DNA of 37,405 nt. Origin: a virus. The DNA is taken from IMG/VR virus record IMGVR_UViG_3300035703_000217, positions 1 through 37,405 of that record; one strand, given 5' to 3'. The notes under the pieces are model-generated. The model was not told the origin of the DNA. It worked only from the letters and a program-made list of their open reading frames with translations, and did not search any database. A program made the position numbers and the translations under genes. Shown piece by piece: positions 1 through 7,135 of this stretch; the first letter of the stretch is position 1, and each line of letters begins with the position of its first letter.

Positions 1-109
1 ACATATTTGTTACAACAGCCAATAAATTTTTAGAAATTATTGGTAATCGTACAAGTAAGGAAACTGTAGAAAAACTCGCCAAGGCGTCACTGTCTGCACA
101 ATCGTTTGA
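1..109. repeat. Terminal direct repeat, left copy (assembly/circularity overlap)
   Basis: The first 109 bases are identical to 37297-37405. The repeat lies inside an open coding sequence that reads in the same frame across both copies. This is what a circular or circularly permuted genome gives when the contig ends overlap. A physical T7-style terminal repeat is less likely because those usually lie outside genes. Confidence 0.95.
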
Positions 110-320
110 TGAACTATTAGCAACACTACCGGCTAAAGAACGCAATAAAGTGTTGCAAGTTATCAGTGACCCGAAAACATGGGCTAATGTTCCAACGGTG
201 ACTCAGGAAAAAGTTAAAAAACTGGGCGGTGCTATCACAAGTGCTATGACAACAACCGTAGCAGAAGAACCACGCAACAACTTAGCACCAGTAACCAATC
301 AAAATGCACTAGCGAGGTAA
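1..320 (+). CDS. C-terminal part of the third ejection protein (gene continues from 35541)
   Basis: Reading from base 3, 105 codons run open to a TAA at 318-320. The frame is the one entered by the gene that starts at 35541 when position 37297 is laid on position 1. Joined, the protein is about 691 residues. This tail has no catalytic motif that I recognise. It is helical and polar, with Lys/Glu-rich stretches and an Asn/Pro-rich end. It is followed two bases later by the first lysis gene, so late transcription probably runs from virion genes into lysis genes. Confidence 0.9.
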   Translation, partial: IFVTTANKFLEIIGNRTSKETVEKLAKASLSAQSFDELLATLPAKERNKVLQVISDPKTWANVPTVTQEKVKKLGGAITSAMTTTVAEEPRNNLAPVTNQNALAR

Positions 321-322
321 AA

Positions 323-538
323 ATGGCATTTGAAGATGGTCAGATTGACCCCGTTAAGTATGGCGTTCTCTGGCAAAAAGTGCAAGAAATGGATAAGAAG
401 GTAGACAAATTAGAACGCAGCATTGAAGAATTACTGGCATTGGCTAATAAAGGTAAAGGTGGTTTGTGGTTCGGTATGTCTATTGTCAGTGCCATATCTG
501 CGTGCGTTGGGTTTGTTATTAGCCATATCAAAGGGTAA
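323..538 (+). CDS. Small XhlA-like membrane protein, putative holin or holin partner
   Basis: The 71-residue protein has a charged amphipathic helix at about residues 15-41, with heptad-like K/E/L spacing, and one membrane segment at about 47-68. This layout (cytoplasmic coiled coil, then one C-terminal membrane helix) matches the XhlA/haemolysin type of small phage lysis protein. An SD-like GAGG lies just before the ATG. It sits two bases after the ejection protein stop and two before the endolysin. Its exact lysis role (holin, antiholin or accessory) is inferred from size, topology and position. Confidence 0.65.
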   Translation: MAFEDGQIDPVKYGVLWQKVQEMDKKVDKLERSIEELLALANKGKGGLWFGMSIVSAISACVGFVISHIKG

Positions 539-540
539 TC

Positions 541-921
541 TTGTATACACTTAGCTCACGGTCATACAAGCGTCTCGAAGGTGTACACCCTGACCTAGTG
601 CGTGTGGTTGAGCGTGCCATTGCTATCACTGAAGTTGACTTTGTGGTGTTAGAAGGTTTACGTACCAAAGAACGCCAGGCACAACTGTTAATAGCTGGCG
701 CTAGTCGTACCATGAACAGCCGACACATCACTGGTCATGCTGTAGACTTAGGTGCATGGGTTGGTAAAGAGGTACGTTGGGACTGGCCGTTGTACGCTAA
801 GATAGCTACGGCTATGAAGAAAGCGGCAACAGAACAGAATGTACCTATTGTATGGGGTGGTGATTGGCGCACGTTTAAAGACGGCCCACACTTTGAATTA
901 AACAGGAGTAAATATCCATGA
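541..921 (+). CDS. Endolysin, M15-family peptidase (L-alanyl-D-glutamate endopeptidase type)
   Basis: The protein has 126 residues, the usual size of single-domain M15 phage endolysins. It carries the zinc signature SxHxxGxAxD at residues 60-69 (H62 and D69 as likely ligands) and a third ligand in GPH at H117. Family members cut the L-Ala-D-Glu or similar peptide bond of peptidoglycan. There is no signal peptide, so it depends on a holin. The start is TTG, preceded by AAAGGG at a normal distance. The opening residues MYTLS match the usual family start, so I accept the TTG. It overlaps the next gene by ATGA. I see no spanin gene nearby. Confidence 0.9.
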   Translation: MYTLSSRSYKRLEGVHPDLVRVVERAIAITEVDFVVLEGLRTKERQAQLLIAGASRTMNSRHITGHAVDLGAWVGKEVRWDWPLYAKIATAMKKAATEQNVPIVWGGDWRTFKDGPHFELNRSKYP

Positions 922-1115
922 ATCCGGTACTTATACAAGCCTTAGTAAGACATCTTTTGACCGCTTTGGGCGGCGGTTTTTTGGCAAGCTATGGGTTAAG
1001 TGGCGAGGTAGTTGAAGCAGCCGCTGGCGCTATTGCCACACTCGCCGGTGTAGCTTGGTCAGTTTACGATAAACGCAATAGCACCAATAACACTAAACAA
1101 GAAAACCAAGAGTAA
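918..1115 (+). CDS. Small holin-like membrane protein
   Basis: The 65-residue protein starts at an ATGA overlap with the endolysin stop. It has two short hydrophobic stretches (about 8-25, glycine-rich, and 30-48) and a charged Lys/Asn tail. The pattern RHLLTALGGG followed by GAIATLAGVAWSVYDKR resembles the Pam3_gp28-type putative holins as I remember them. The gene converges on, and overlaps by 57 bp, the end of a minus-strand gene. Inside it, at 960-982, ACCGC and GCGGT arms are followed by six T, a possible weak internal terminator. Confidence 0.75.
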   Translation: MNPVLIQALVRHLLTALGGGFLASYGLSGEVVEAAAGAIATLAGVAWSVYDKRNSTNNTKQENQE

Positions 1116-1265
1116 ACTTAAAAACACCTTGGCGATTACACGCATATCATCAGCCCACATGGTGTAATAATCGTTTTCGTACTTTGAATAACTGCAACCG
1201 ATTGGTGCTACTTGCGCAGGGCAATCACGCCCTTGGTTGCAATTGTTATTACAACAATCTTTCAT
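1059..1265 (-). CDS. Cys-rich small membrane protein (NQGRDCPA motif)
   Basis: The 68-residue product has a Cys-rich N terminus (C4, C5, C9, C15, C24) with the segment CNQGRDCPA. I know this from small proteins of many tailed phages, without a function. One strong membrane helix lies at about 45-67. The cysteines could bind a metal, but this is untested inference. It is the last gene of the long minus operon and starts at an ATGA overlap with the gene before it. Its 3' end overlaps the holin-like gene on the other strand. Confidence 0.7.
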   Translation of the reverse strand: MKDCCNNNCNQGRDCPAQVAPIGCSYSKYENDYYTMWADDMRVIAKVFLSLLLVFLFSVIGAIAFIVN

Positions 1266-1744
1266 TTAATATTCTCCAACAACGGTAACTTGGTGGTATC
1301 TCGATTGTGTTTGATTTTTTGATTCACAAGCGCAATTGCTTTAATCATGTCGCCTACTGTAATCACGTCCATTTGCGCATCGTTTAGTTCCATAAGCATA
1401 TTCAACGCCCTAATTTCTTCACCAGTTGGCGTAAATTTTCCATGCTTCTGTGCTCGATACACAATGTTCAGTATGGCAACACGACCATCAACACAAACAT
1501 CTTTATATTCTCTACCAAAACCCAACTCGTATAAAGCTTCAGTAGCATTCGACATATTTACCAACGTGTCAATATCATCTCTGGTAGCTGTACCACGCAT
1601 CAAAGACAGCATGGATTCGCTGTTTTTGATTTTTAAGTTCAGCAAATAATTTTTATGTTTTGACACTGGTGTAATTGACTCAATGGTAAAAGCCACTGGG
1701 TCAGTCAGTATGGGTCTTGGTCTGTATTTGCTACGTTTTCTCAT
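1262..1744 (-). CDS. Conserved phage protein of unknown function, 160 aa
   Basis: The 160-residue protein starts with the basic segment MRKRSKYRPR, followed by a mostly helical body with no known catalytic motif. It looks like a family I recall in betaproteobacterial prophages that also begins with an RKRSKYRP-type motif. I know no function for it. It is soluble, without signal peptide or membrane segment. It sits in a chain of ATGA-type overlaps (with 1741-2004 before and 1059-1265 after), so it is translationally coupled at the distal end of the early operon. Confidence 0.75.
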   Translation of the reverse strand: MRKRSKYRPRPILTDPVAFTIESITPVSKHKNYLLNLKIKNSESMLSLMRGTATRDDIDTLVNMSNATEALYELGFGREYKDVCVDGRVAILNIVYRAQKHGKFTPTGEEIRALNMLMELNDAQMDVITVGDMIKAIALVNQKIKHNRDTTKLPLLENIK

Positions 1745-2004
1745 AACGTTTTCCGTTTGCTTCTACGACCTGTTTTTCTTGGTCTTGGACAATTAGGCGG
1801 CGGTGGATGTAAACACCAGATTGCCGCATAAGTTCTGTTTTCACCATATATCCAACGGTCAATATAAACATCAGGCATACTTTTTAAAGCTCTGCGTAAT
1901 GATGACTCTCGTGAACCAATCATTTCCATTAGCTGCTGTACCGTTAAGCCTTCTGGATACTGGCGCAACAACTCACGACACAAGACTATATTTGGCCTTC
2001 TCAT
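1741..2004 (-). CDS. Small protein with a possible helix-turn-helix
   Basis: The 87-residue product has an N-terminal stretch (about 7-45) with the pattern of a short winged or simple HTH: LLRQYPEGLTVQQLMEMIG, then SRESSLRRALKSMP. The C terminus is very basic and Pro-rich (about 66-87), as in nucleic-acid-binding tails. No exact family is recognised. It overlaps both neighbours by a few bases. A role as a local transcription regulator is inference from the fold pattern only. Confidence 0.65.
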   Translation of the reverse strand: MRRPNIVLCRELLRQYPEGLTVQQLMEMIGSRESSLRRALKSMPDVYIDRWIYGENRTYAAIWCLHPPPPNCPRPRKTGRRSKRKTL

Positions 2005-2210
2005 GTGTTGTCCCCAGTAACATCATGTAAATATGCGTTTAGACGTTTTATTTTGGTTTCGTAATACTTGCACATAGCTTCGGCGTATTCGCGGTTGCTA
2101 TACGCATCCAATAGCGTGCGTTTGCATTCTTCAAGCTCACGCAAAGCAATAGCTTCAGCACTTGGTGGTTGAAACATACCGCGCATCCAATTTATAGTGT
2201 CACTAAACAT
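2001..2210 (-). CDS. Small helical phage protein, unknown function
   Basis: The 69-residue product is predominantly helical. Residues about 18-62 have the heptad-like hydrophobic spacing of a short coiled coil (ALRELEECKRTLLDAYSNRE). It resembles short coiled-coil proteins encoded near replication genes in other phages, with no known job. It is the first gene after a 36-bp gap that holds a palindrome and an extended -10 element, so it may begin a separate sub-operon. AAGGAG precedes the ATG. Confidence 0.65.
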   Translation of the reverse strand: MFSDTINWMRGMFQPPSAEAIALRELEECKRTLLDAYSNREYAEAMCKYYETKIKRLNAYLHDVTGDNT

Positions 2211-2231
2211 TACAATTACTCCTTGTGTTAA

Positions 2232-2251
2232 TGTGACACTATTGTATCACA
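2232..2251 (-). promoter_or_regulatory. TGTGA-N10-TCACA palindrome with an extended -10 promoter element
   Basis: TGTGA at 2232-2236 and TCACA at 2247-2251 are perfect inverted arms around ten bases. On the minus strand the same bases read TGATACAAT, a good extended -10 (TACAAT at 2246-2241). No convincing -35 is seen at 17 bases. The half GTATCAC also occurs in the 9.8 kb control region. It probably gives an internal promoter for the genes from 2210 to 1059 and a possible repressor site. Confidence 0.4.
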
Positions 2252-2552
2252 CTTGTTTTACGAATATTCCTTCTTTTGTCAAAAAACCTTTACGGTCTTT
2301 AATTTGTTCGTAAGCGCCGGCTAAACACTGGGTCAGGTCTAAGTCAAGCACAGCACACACCATAATCAGCGTTACCACAATGTCTCCAATGGCATCCTTG
2401 GTTGCTTCTCTGTCGCCTTTGTTCAGTGCGTCGAATAACTCCGTAACTTCTTCCAGTGTCTTAATAGCTTGTGATTGCGCTGTTGCGTTCTGCACAATTC
2501 CACGTGCTTCACCCCACTGAACAACTTTCATTTCATATTCTGCGTAACTCAT
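2247..2552 (-). CDS. MazG-like nucleotide pyrophosphohydrolase
   Basis: The 101-residue product has the MazG/all-alpha NTP-PPase pattern: EEVTELFDAL at about 34-43, giving the ExxE ligands, then DAIGDIVVTLIMV at about 54-66, giving ExxD/D-type ligands with DIGD-like spacing. Such enzymes hydrolyse (d)NTPs to monophosphates and pyrophosphate. In phages they may clean the nucleotide pool or lower the host alarmone level. A good AGGAG lies before the ATG. It follows the helicase stop directly, so it is part of the nucleotide and replication operon. Confidence 0.8.
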   Translation of the reverse strand: MSYAEYEMKVVQWGEARGIVQNATAQSQAIKTLEEVTELFDALNKGDREATKDAIGDIVVTLIMVCAVLDLDLTQCLAGAYEQIKDRKGFLTKEGIFVKQV

Positions 2553-3959
2553 TCATACTCCTTTTGATTGACGATATTGCTTGACTGCATTACGTAGTCC
2601 TGCTTGGGTTGTAGCCTTGTCATCCAAAGCTAATGCTTGCGCATGGTCTAATGTGTTCTGCATCAAGATTCTGTGGCATATTACTGGTGCTCCTTGTCCT
2701 TGTCGCCTAACACGGGCATTAAATTGTTCGTATAAGTCAAGACTCCAATTCAATCCGTACCATACAAGGATGTGACCGTTTTTCTGTAAACCATCAATAC
2801 CATGACCCATGCTTGCAGGATGACCTATCATCAACTGGCAGTCGCCAGTTTTCCATCGGTGCATGGCATTGGTTAACGATGTTTCTGTTTTACATTCAGT
2901 CAGATTGATTGGTCGTATGGCTTTGAATCGTTCCATGATGCGCTCGGCATCACTGCGATAAGCATAGCTACACAACACTGGTGAACCTTGTGCTTCGTCT
3001 AGTATTTCCTCTAGTGCATCAAGTTTTAAGTCATGCACTGGTTCCCACAATGGCATACCTGCTATTGGATACATAGCACCATTAGAGAACTGTAAACACT
3101 TGTTGGTAAGTGCAGCTTGGTTGAACGCTTCCACTTCTTTGCCACTGTCCAGCACCAAGAAGAACTCTTTCTCTAGTCGGTCGTACTTGGCACGTAACTC
3201 GTCAGGCATTTCAATCTCAACGTTGTTCACAATCAAGTCAGGCAATGGGTTGTAATCCTCTGCTGACATTTCCAGTGTGATGTCACCGATTAACTTCTTG
3301 ATGGTGTCCTCAGTGTCCTCATACGCCACTTCTTTGTATGGCCCTACTTTTCGATAGAACCTAGTGCGGAACGCTGTCTTGCTGGTGCCTAATCGTTCCC
3401 CACGGTCAACCACAAGAAATTGACCATGTAGGTCTTTGTAGCCGTTGCTTGCTGGTGTGCCTGTCAGTCCAGTAGTCCATTGGAACTGGTCAGCAATCTT
3501 TTTGTAAGACTTCACGCGCTCCGTTGCGCTGTTCTTCATCTTGCTTATTTCGTCCCAAACAATACCGTTAAACGGCATGGGTTTGTTCTTCTTTACAAAA
3601 TAAGTCTGCAACACTTCTGCAAGCCAGCCAAGGTTTTCATAGTTAATAAGGTACACATCAGCAGGGCGCAATAATGCTCGTGTACGCTGGTCTTTAGTAC
3701 CTGCAACCATGCTAAACTTTAAATGCTTAGTGTGTTCCCACTTAGCAGCTTCTTGACGCCACACCAGTCGGATAACTCGAATGGGTGCGACGATAATCAC
3801 ACCCTTCAAGAATCCAGTGTTAATAAGATGCGCCAACGTGGTCAGTGTGATAACAGTCTTTCCCAATCCCATATCCAGCCATAACATTGAGTGCTGGTGA
3901 GTACATTGGAAATTAACCGCTTTCTTTTGGTAATCGTGGAGTAGGTCAGGTGTCAACAT
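2553..3959 (-). CDS. SNF2/DEAD-type superfamily 2 DNA helicase
   Basis: From the ATG at 3959 the protein has 468 residues. It has Walker A DMGLGKT at about 29-35, a DEIS Walker B box at about 136-139, TGLTGTPAS as motif III at about 163-171, and a C-terminal motif VI of form ARVRRQGQ. This is the compact SNF2-like helicase found in many phages next to VRR-NUC genes. It probably unwinds or remodels replication or recombination intermediates. An ATG twelve bases further upstream (3971) is also open, but 3959 has GGGG in SD position and forms a TAATG junction with the upstream stop, so I prefer it. Confidence 0.92.
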   Translation of the reverse strand: MLTPDLLHDYQKKAVNFQCTHQHSMLWLDMGLGKTVITLTTLAHLINTGFLKGVIIVAPIRVIRLVWRQEAAKWEHTKHLKFSMVAGTKDQRTRALLRPADVYLINYENLGWLAEVLQTYFVKKNKPMPFNGIVWDEISKMKNSATERVKSYKKIADQFQWTTGLTGTPASNGYKDLHGQFLVVDRGERLGTSKTAFRTRFYRKVGPYKEVAYEDTEDTIKKLIGDITLEMSAEDYNPLPDLIVNNVEIEMPDELRAKYDRLEKEFFLVLDSGKEVEAFNQAALTNKCLQFSNGAMYPIAGMPLWEPVHDLKLDALEEILDEAQGSPVLCSYAYRSDAERIMERFKAIRPINLTECKTETSLTNAMHRWKTGDCQLMIGHPASMGHGIDGLQKNGHILVWYGLNWSLDLYEQFNARVRRQGQGAPVICHRILMQNTLDHAQALALDDKATTQAGLRNAVKQYRQSKGV

Positions 3960-4552
3960 TACACACCCCATTGTGCAGCCATAGCATCAGCAATCCCTTG
4001 GTAAGTGGTACTACGCAACTTCCATCGGTCTGCGCTAGGTGGTAAATAATGCAATCTTTCTCTTTCTTTTTTTGGCAATTTCATCATTTCATCTTTAACA
4101 TTAACTGTAGGTTGTAATAACGGAAGTCCATCAAGCCAAAGGCAAGTTGCCTTTTGTTCCATGTGACCAAACATCCAAGGTTGAATAATTTGAGATTGTT
4201 TTTTACCAATTCGCTCTTTTGCATATTTGTGTTGAATGGGGTTTTCAATACATTTGAAAGGAATTGGACATTCCAATAATTTTTTAAAAAATGCAGCACC
4301 TTCATCCAATAAAGTCCAACGTGATGGATCTTTATGCAACCAGCAAACACCAGAATTGGTAAGATATGTACATGGAGGATGCGCAATCATTAAATCCCAT
4401 CCTTGATTGATAATGTCAAATACGTCACCTTGGTAATGCAGCCCTGGTGCATCACTTGGAAGCAAATCACAAGACATAGCAAAATGACCCATTTTTGTAA
4501 ATGCGTCACGTACACGACCACTGTATTCGCAAGCAACAAGAACTTTTAGCAT
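3959..4552 (-). CDS. Short C5-cytosine-methyltransferase-like protein
   Basis: The 197-residue product begins with a motif I-like segment (VACEYSGRVRDAF, about 6-18). It then has HPPCTYLTNSG at about 58-68, giving the PC nucleophile motif IV, and IENP at about 101-104, in the place of the ENV motif VI. No clear QRR motif VIII or target-recognition domain is seen. It is much shorter than normal m5C methyltransferases, which exceed 300 residues. Proteins like this are common in phage replication operons and are often called DNA cytosine methyltransferase. Whether this one methylates DNA, nucleotides or nothing cannot be read from sequence. Confidence 0.75.
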   Translation of the reverse strand: MLKVLVACEYSGRVRDAFTKMGHFAMSCDLLPSDAPGLHYQGDVFDIINQGWDLMIAHPPCTYLTNSGVCWLHKDPSRWTLLDEGAAFFKKLLECPIPFKCIENPIQHKYAKERIGKKQSQIIQPWMFGHMEQKATCLWLDGLPLLQPTVNVKDEMMKLPKKERERLHYLPPSADRWKLRSTTYQGIADAMAAQWGV

Positions 4553-4830
4553 CCCATCACCATAAAATCAACCATTGTTTTACCTTCTTCCACGTTGTCT
4601 ATGACAAACACATTTACCTTGTGTTGCCGTAGCCGATGGTGTTCACGTTCCTGTGCTTCGGTAGGCTTTGCACCCTGACGTTTAAACTCTACAAACCACA
4701 TACGCCCATCTGGTCGGATAAACAATCTGTCAGGTACAGCGGCACGAGCAGGACTGGTGAACTTATAAACCAGTACATTCTTGGTCTTGGCGTACTCGCA
4801 CACTTTGGCTTCTATCTGTTTTTCCAGCAT
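4546..4830 (-). CDS. VRR-NUC domain nuclease
   Basis: From the ATG at 4830 the product has 94 residues and is a bare VRR-NUC domain of the PD-(D/E)XK fold: E7 in QIEAKV, PDR at about 33-35, and the VEFKR core at about 47-51. In the family these coordinate metal and cut structured DNA such as flaps and junctions. A TTG at 4848 extends the frame, but GGAG at 4838-4841 is well placed for the ATG at 4830. It overlaps the upstream DUF3310 gene by 68 bp in another frame. It sits beside the SF2 helicase, its usual partner in phages. Confidence 0.88.
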   Translation of the reverse strand: MLEKQIEAKVCEYAKTKNVLVYKFTSPARAAVPDRLFIRPDGRMWFVEFKRQGAKPTEAQEREHHRLRQHKVNVFVIDNVEEGKTMVDFMVMGC

Positions 4831-5095
4831 TTCTTTTCTCCAACTCAATCAATAATTCAATGTAATGTTTTGCTTTTTCTAAATCTGCTATACCGTTTTT
4901 GTTTCTCCACCGGCTTACGTACTTGATTACGTTGCCTTCAAAGTACCCAATCGCATTAGCATGGATGTACTCTACGGGTTGAATTGGTAAATCCTTGTAA
5001 TGTGTTCCTGCAACTTGTTTGTTTAATGCTGTCATTCTGTTCCACTCCTCAAGTTCTTCATTGGTTACTTCAATGTTTACGCTAGACTCAGACAT
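4763..5095 (-). CDS. DUF3310 protein (nucleotide-kinase-like, T7 gp1.7-related domain)
   Basis: The 110-residue product has the DUF3310 signature QVAGTHYKDLPIQPVEYI at about 27-44, then GYFEGNVIKYVSRWRNKNGIADLEKAKHYIE at about 50-80. The domain occurs in T7 gp1.7, a dGMP/dTMP kinase, but many members are uncharacterised. A nucleotide-supply role is therefore likely but not proven. The last ~28 residues are polar and low in complexity. Most are encoded where the VRR-NUC gene overlaps in another frame, which suggests the tail is a by-product of the overlap. Its start overlaps the polymerase stop by 19 bp. Confidence 0.85.
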   Translation of the reverse strand: MSESSVNIEVTNEELEEWNRMTALNKQVAGTHYKDLPIQPVEYIHANAIGYFEGNVIKYVSRWRNKNGIADLEKAKHYIELLIELEKRNAGKTDRSQSVRVRQDQECTGL

Positions 5096-6909
5096 ACCTT
5101 CTCCACTTCATTGATGTAATATTCATAATCAATCGGTAACGTAGCATCAGCAATGTTGTTGCATACCTGCACACCCCAACCACTTTCTACGCTTATCCTG
5201 CGCCATTCAGTTTTGTTCTTTAATGGCGGCATCACCTTGGTTAGTGGCTTACCATCCTTGGCAATGTAGTACCTAGTTGTGTTCTGCACACGGTCAGTAC
5301 CCCATTCCAAGTAACTACTTCTAGGTACTTTAGTGCGTAACATGAAGTCCATCTTGTCAGGCCATTGTTCTACTGTTTGACGGATAGGTGCATCTTCTAC
5401 CAGCACCTTCTCTGCTACCTTGGGTATTACCAGACCACCAGCGTTCTGATGCCATTGTGCTTTCCATTCATAAGCACCTTTACGCTTTGTGCTACCGTCC
5501 TCATAGACTGCGATGTAGTTGTTCACATCACGTATCATCATGGACTTGTAAACGGCTTCTTCTAAGTTCAATCCAGTGCGTTCTTGCCATGCTGCACGCG
5601 CCAAGTCCACCAATATCTTTTGACTACGTAATACTCGTATAGTCAAACCATCGGTGTTAATCTGAATAATCTGCAAACCCGGTATGGTCATTAAACCTTC
5701 AGCCAATAAACAAAGCAGCAGTTGACCATTTAGCGTAATGCTCATAGTAAACAGCGGGTCGTAAAACACACTGAATTGGTTGTTACTATCGCCATATACG
5801 CCATTAAGAGCCAACTTTAACATGGCACTTTCCGCTGACTTCTTGTTGTACTGCTTGCGCTGCTCAAACAGGTTTTTATAAATATCTACAAATTGCTTGC
5901 CAAGGTGTGCAGGATAAAACCCATTGGTGATAGCAAGGTTCGGGTAGTAGCTGGTAACATCAAGGTCAACAATAACGTACTTATCATCTGAATGCACCAC
6001 GGTAGACTCTAATGAACCATGAATACCACCCAAACCAAATACGAAAGTAAAGCCATTGACGACAGCAGTAAGGTCGTTGAATACACCTTTAGTTTCTGTA
6101 ATCGACTGCGCTTTAAGCCAGTTCAACACACGATTGAACTCAGGCTGGTCAAAACGTATCCAAGGCAGGATAGCATTCTTCAAATGAATTACAGGTCGTT
6201 TAGTTTGTCTTGGTGTACGTCCATTGTTTGAGTAGTCGTAACAAGCAACACCAGCTTCTTCCAGCTTCATGATGAAGAACTCTTTACCAATCTTGGTGTC
6301 GTTGTAGTTAATCCAGTCTTTACCCGGATACAACGTACACAATTTTTCACGAAAATTAAGCATATCAAGTGTGACGTGCATAAATTTCTTGGTTTCTTTA
6401 ACATCGTGTTGGTTGTACTGCTTCAACACTTCCACCTGCTCACGAGTGAGTGATGTGCCTATTGCAAAAGGTAAGTCCTCAATGGTATCGCTACGCATAT
6501 TGAACTCTAGTGACTTCAAACTGGTGGTACGTGCCTTGTTGTCAAAGTGATGGATTTTGTATAAGTCAATCTGCTCTACATATCGGTCTGTTGGATTAAC
6601 CAAGTGCGCCCACTTGTCGTTATCCTCTGCGTCAATAATGGCCTGTGCTTTTTGGTACAGGGTGTACGCATCAGATTTACCCATACGTATCAGGGTATGC
6701 AGTACAGGGTAGTCAAAGCCAAGGTTGTTGAATCCAACCATGCGAGCGTTGGTGTTTTTCAAATGCTGAAGAAACGCCACTATTTCTTTGGAGTCGTTGC
6801 GCCAATTGCTAATCTCAAACAACCACGTTAACGGTGCTTCTGCGTGCTCTACTGCTAATGTGAATACGTTAGGGAATGTCTCAATATCGTAGATGTAGTC
6901 ATTACGCAT
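5077..6909 (-). CDS. Family B DNA polymerase with 3'-5' exonuclease
   Basis: The 610-residue protein has Exo I DIE at 8-10, Exo II NNLGFDYP at 61-68 and Exo III YNQHD at 165-169. The palm has motif A DLDVTSYYPN at 315-324, motif B KLALNGVYG at 365-373, and motif C INTDG at 417-421. This is a complete proofreading family B replicase of compact phage size. Motif C has Asn in place of the first Asp of the usual DTD. The Pro-Leu-rich fingers are short, and no protein-priming TPR insert is obvious. It lies downstream of the SSB and the structured spacer. Confidence 0.95.
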   Translation of the reverse strand: MRNDYIYDIETFPNVFTLAVEHAEAPLTWLFEISNWRNDSKEIVAFLQHLKNTNARMVGFNNLGFDYPVLHTLIRMGKSDAYTLYQKAQAIIDAEDNDKWAHLVNPTDRYVEQIDLYKIHHFDNKARTTSLKSLEFNMRSDTIEDLPFAIGTSLTREQVEVLKQYNQHDVKETKKFMHVTLDMLNFREKLCTLYPGKDWINYNDTKIGKEFFIMKLEEAGVACYDYSNNGRTPRQTKRPVIHLKNAILPWIRFDQPEFNRVLNWLKAQSITETKGVFNDLTAVVNGFTFVFGLGGIHGSLESTVVHSDDKYVIVDLDVTSYYPNLAITNGFYPAHLGKQFVDIYKNLFEQRKQYNKKSAESAMLKLALNGVYGDSNNQFSVFYDPLFTMSITLNGQLLLCLLAEGLMTIPGLQIIQINTDGLTIRVLRSQKILVDLARAAWQERTGLNLEEAVYKSMMIRDVNNYIAVYEDGSTKRKGAYEWKAQWHQNAGGLVIPKVAEKVLVEDAPIRQTVEQWPDKMDFMLRTKVPRSSYLEWGTDRVQNTTRYYIAKDGKPLTKVMPPLKNKTEWRRISVESGWGVQVCNNIADATLPIDYEYYINEVEKVCLSLA

Positions 6910-6929
6910 TACAGATTACTTTATAAGGT

Positions 6930-7021
6930 GGAAAGCCTCGATTTGGGTTTCAATAAATCACGGGTGAAAACCAGAAAACCCCGTGAGTCGCCATCCTCGA
7001 ATGCTGGTTTAACAGCTTTCC
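6930..7021 (-). ncRNA. Candidate structured RNA, domain II (untranslated spacer before the polymerase)
   Basis: In minus-strand sense, GGAAAGC (7021-7015) pairs with GCTTTCC (6936-6930) and encloses a 7-bp stem TCACGGG/CCCGTGA (6986-6980 with 6964-6958) with a 15-base loop. GCTG/CAGC makes another small stem near 7003-7016. No open frame of note covers it, and the spacer between SSB and polymerase genes is far longer than elsewhere in the operon. No U-run follows, so it is not a simple terminator. The function is unknown: a processed leader, translational control or an origin-like DNA structure are all possible. Confidence 0.45.
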
Positions 7022-7040
7022 AAAACTATTAAATAAAGGT

Positions 7041-7135
7041 GGGGTGGCAGGCGCTGATCTCCTGCTTTGTTAATTTGTCGGCAATAAGTCCGACTGGCTC
7101 CAACTGACTAGCGCATCAGCCTGCGCATTCACCCC
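7041..7135 (-). ncRNA. Candidate structured RNA, domain I (long imperfect stem; C4-like?)
   Basis: In minus sense, GGGGTG (7135-7130) pairs with CACCCC (7046-7041). GCAGGC (7124-7119) and CTGAT (7119-7115) pair with GCCTGC and ATCAG on the other arm around 7047-7058. An inner stem GTCGG/CCGAC (7094-7090 with 7081-7077) closes an 8-base loop. The outer helix is about 16 pairs with one small bulge. The layout reminds me of phage C4 antisense RNAs, but I cannot verify the match. It lies directly downstream of the SSB gene on the same strand. Confidence 0.45.

Noticed and set aside
1-109. True physical terminal repeat of T7 type
   Set aside because: The repeat is short, lies within a gene and does not contain promoters or packaging-type sequence; an overlap of contig ends is simpler. 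Read data could change this.
2232-2251. Host CRP site
   Set aside because: The arms TGTGA/TCACA match, but the spacer is ten bases instead of six.
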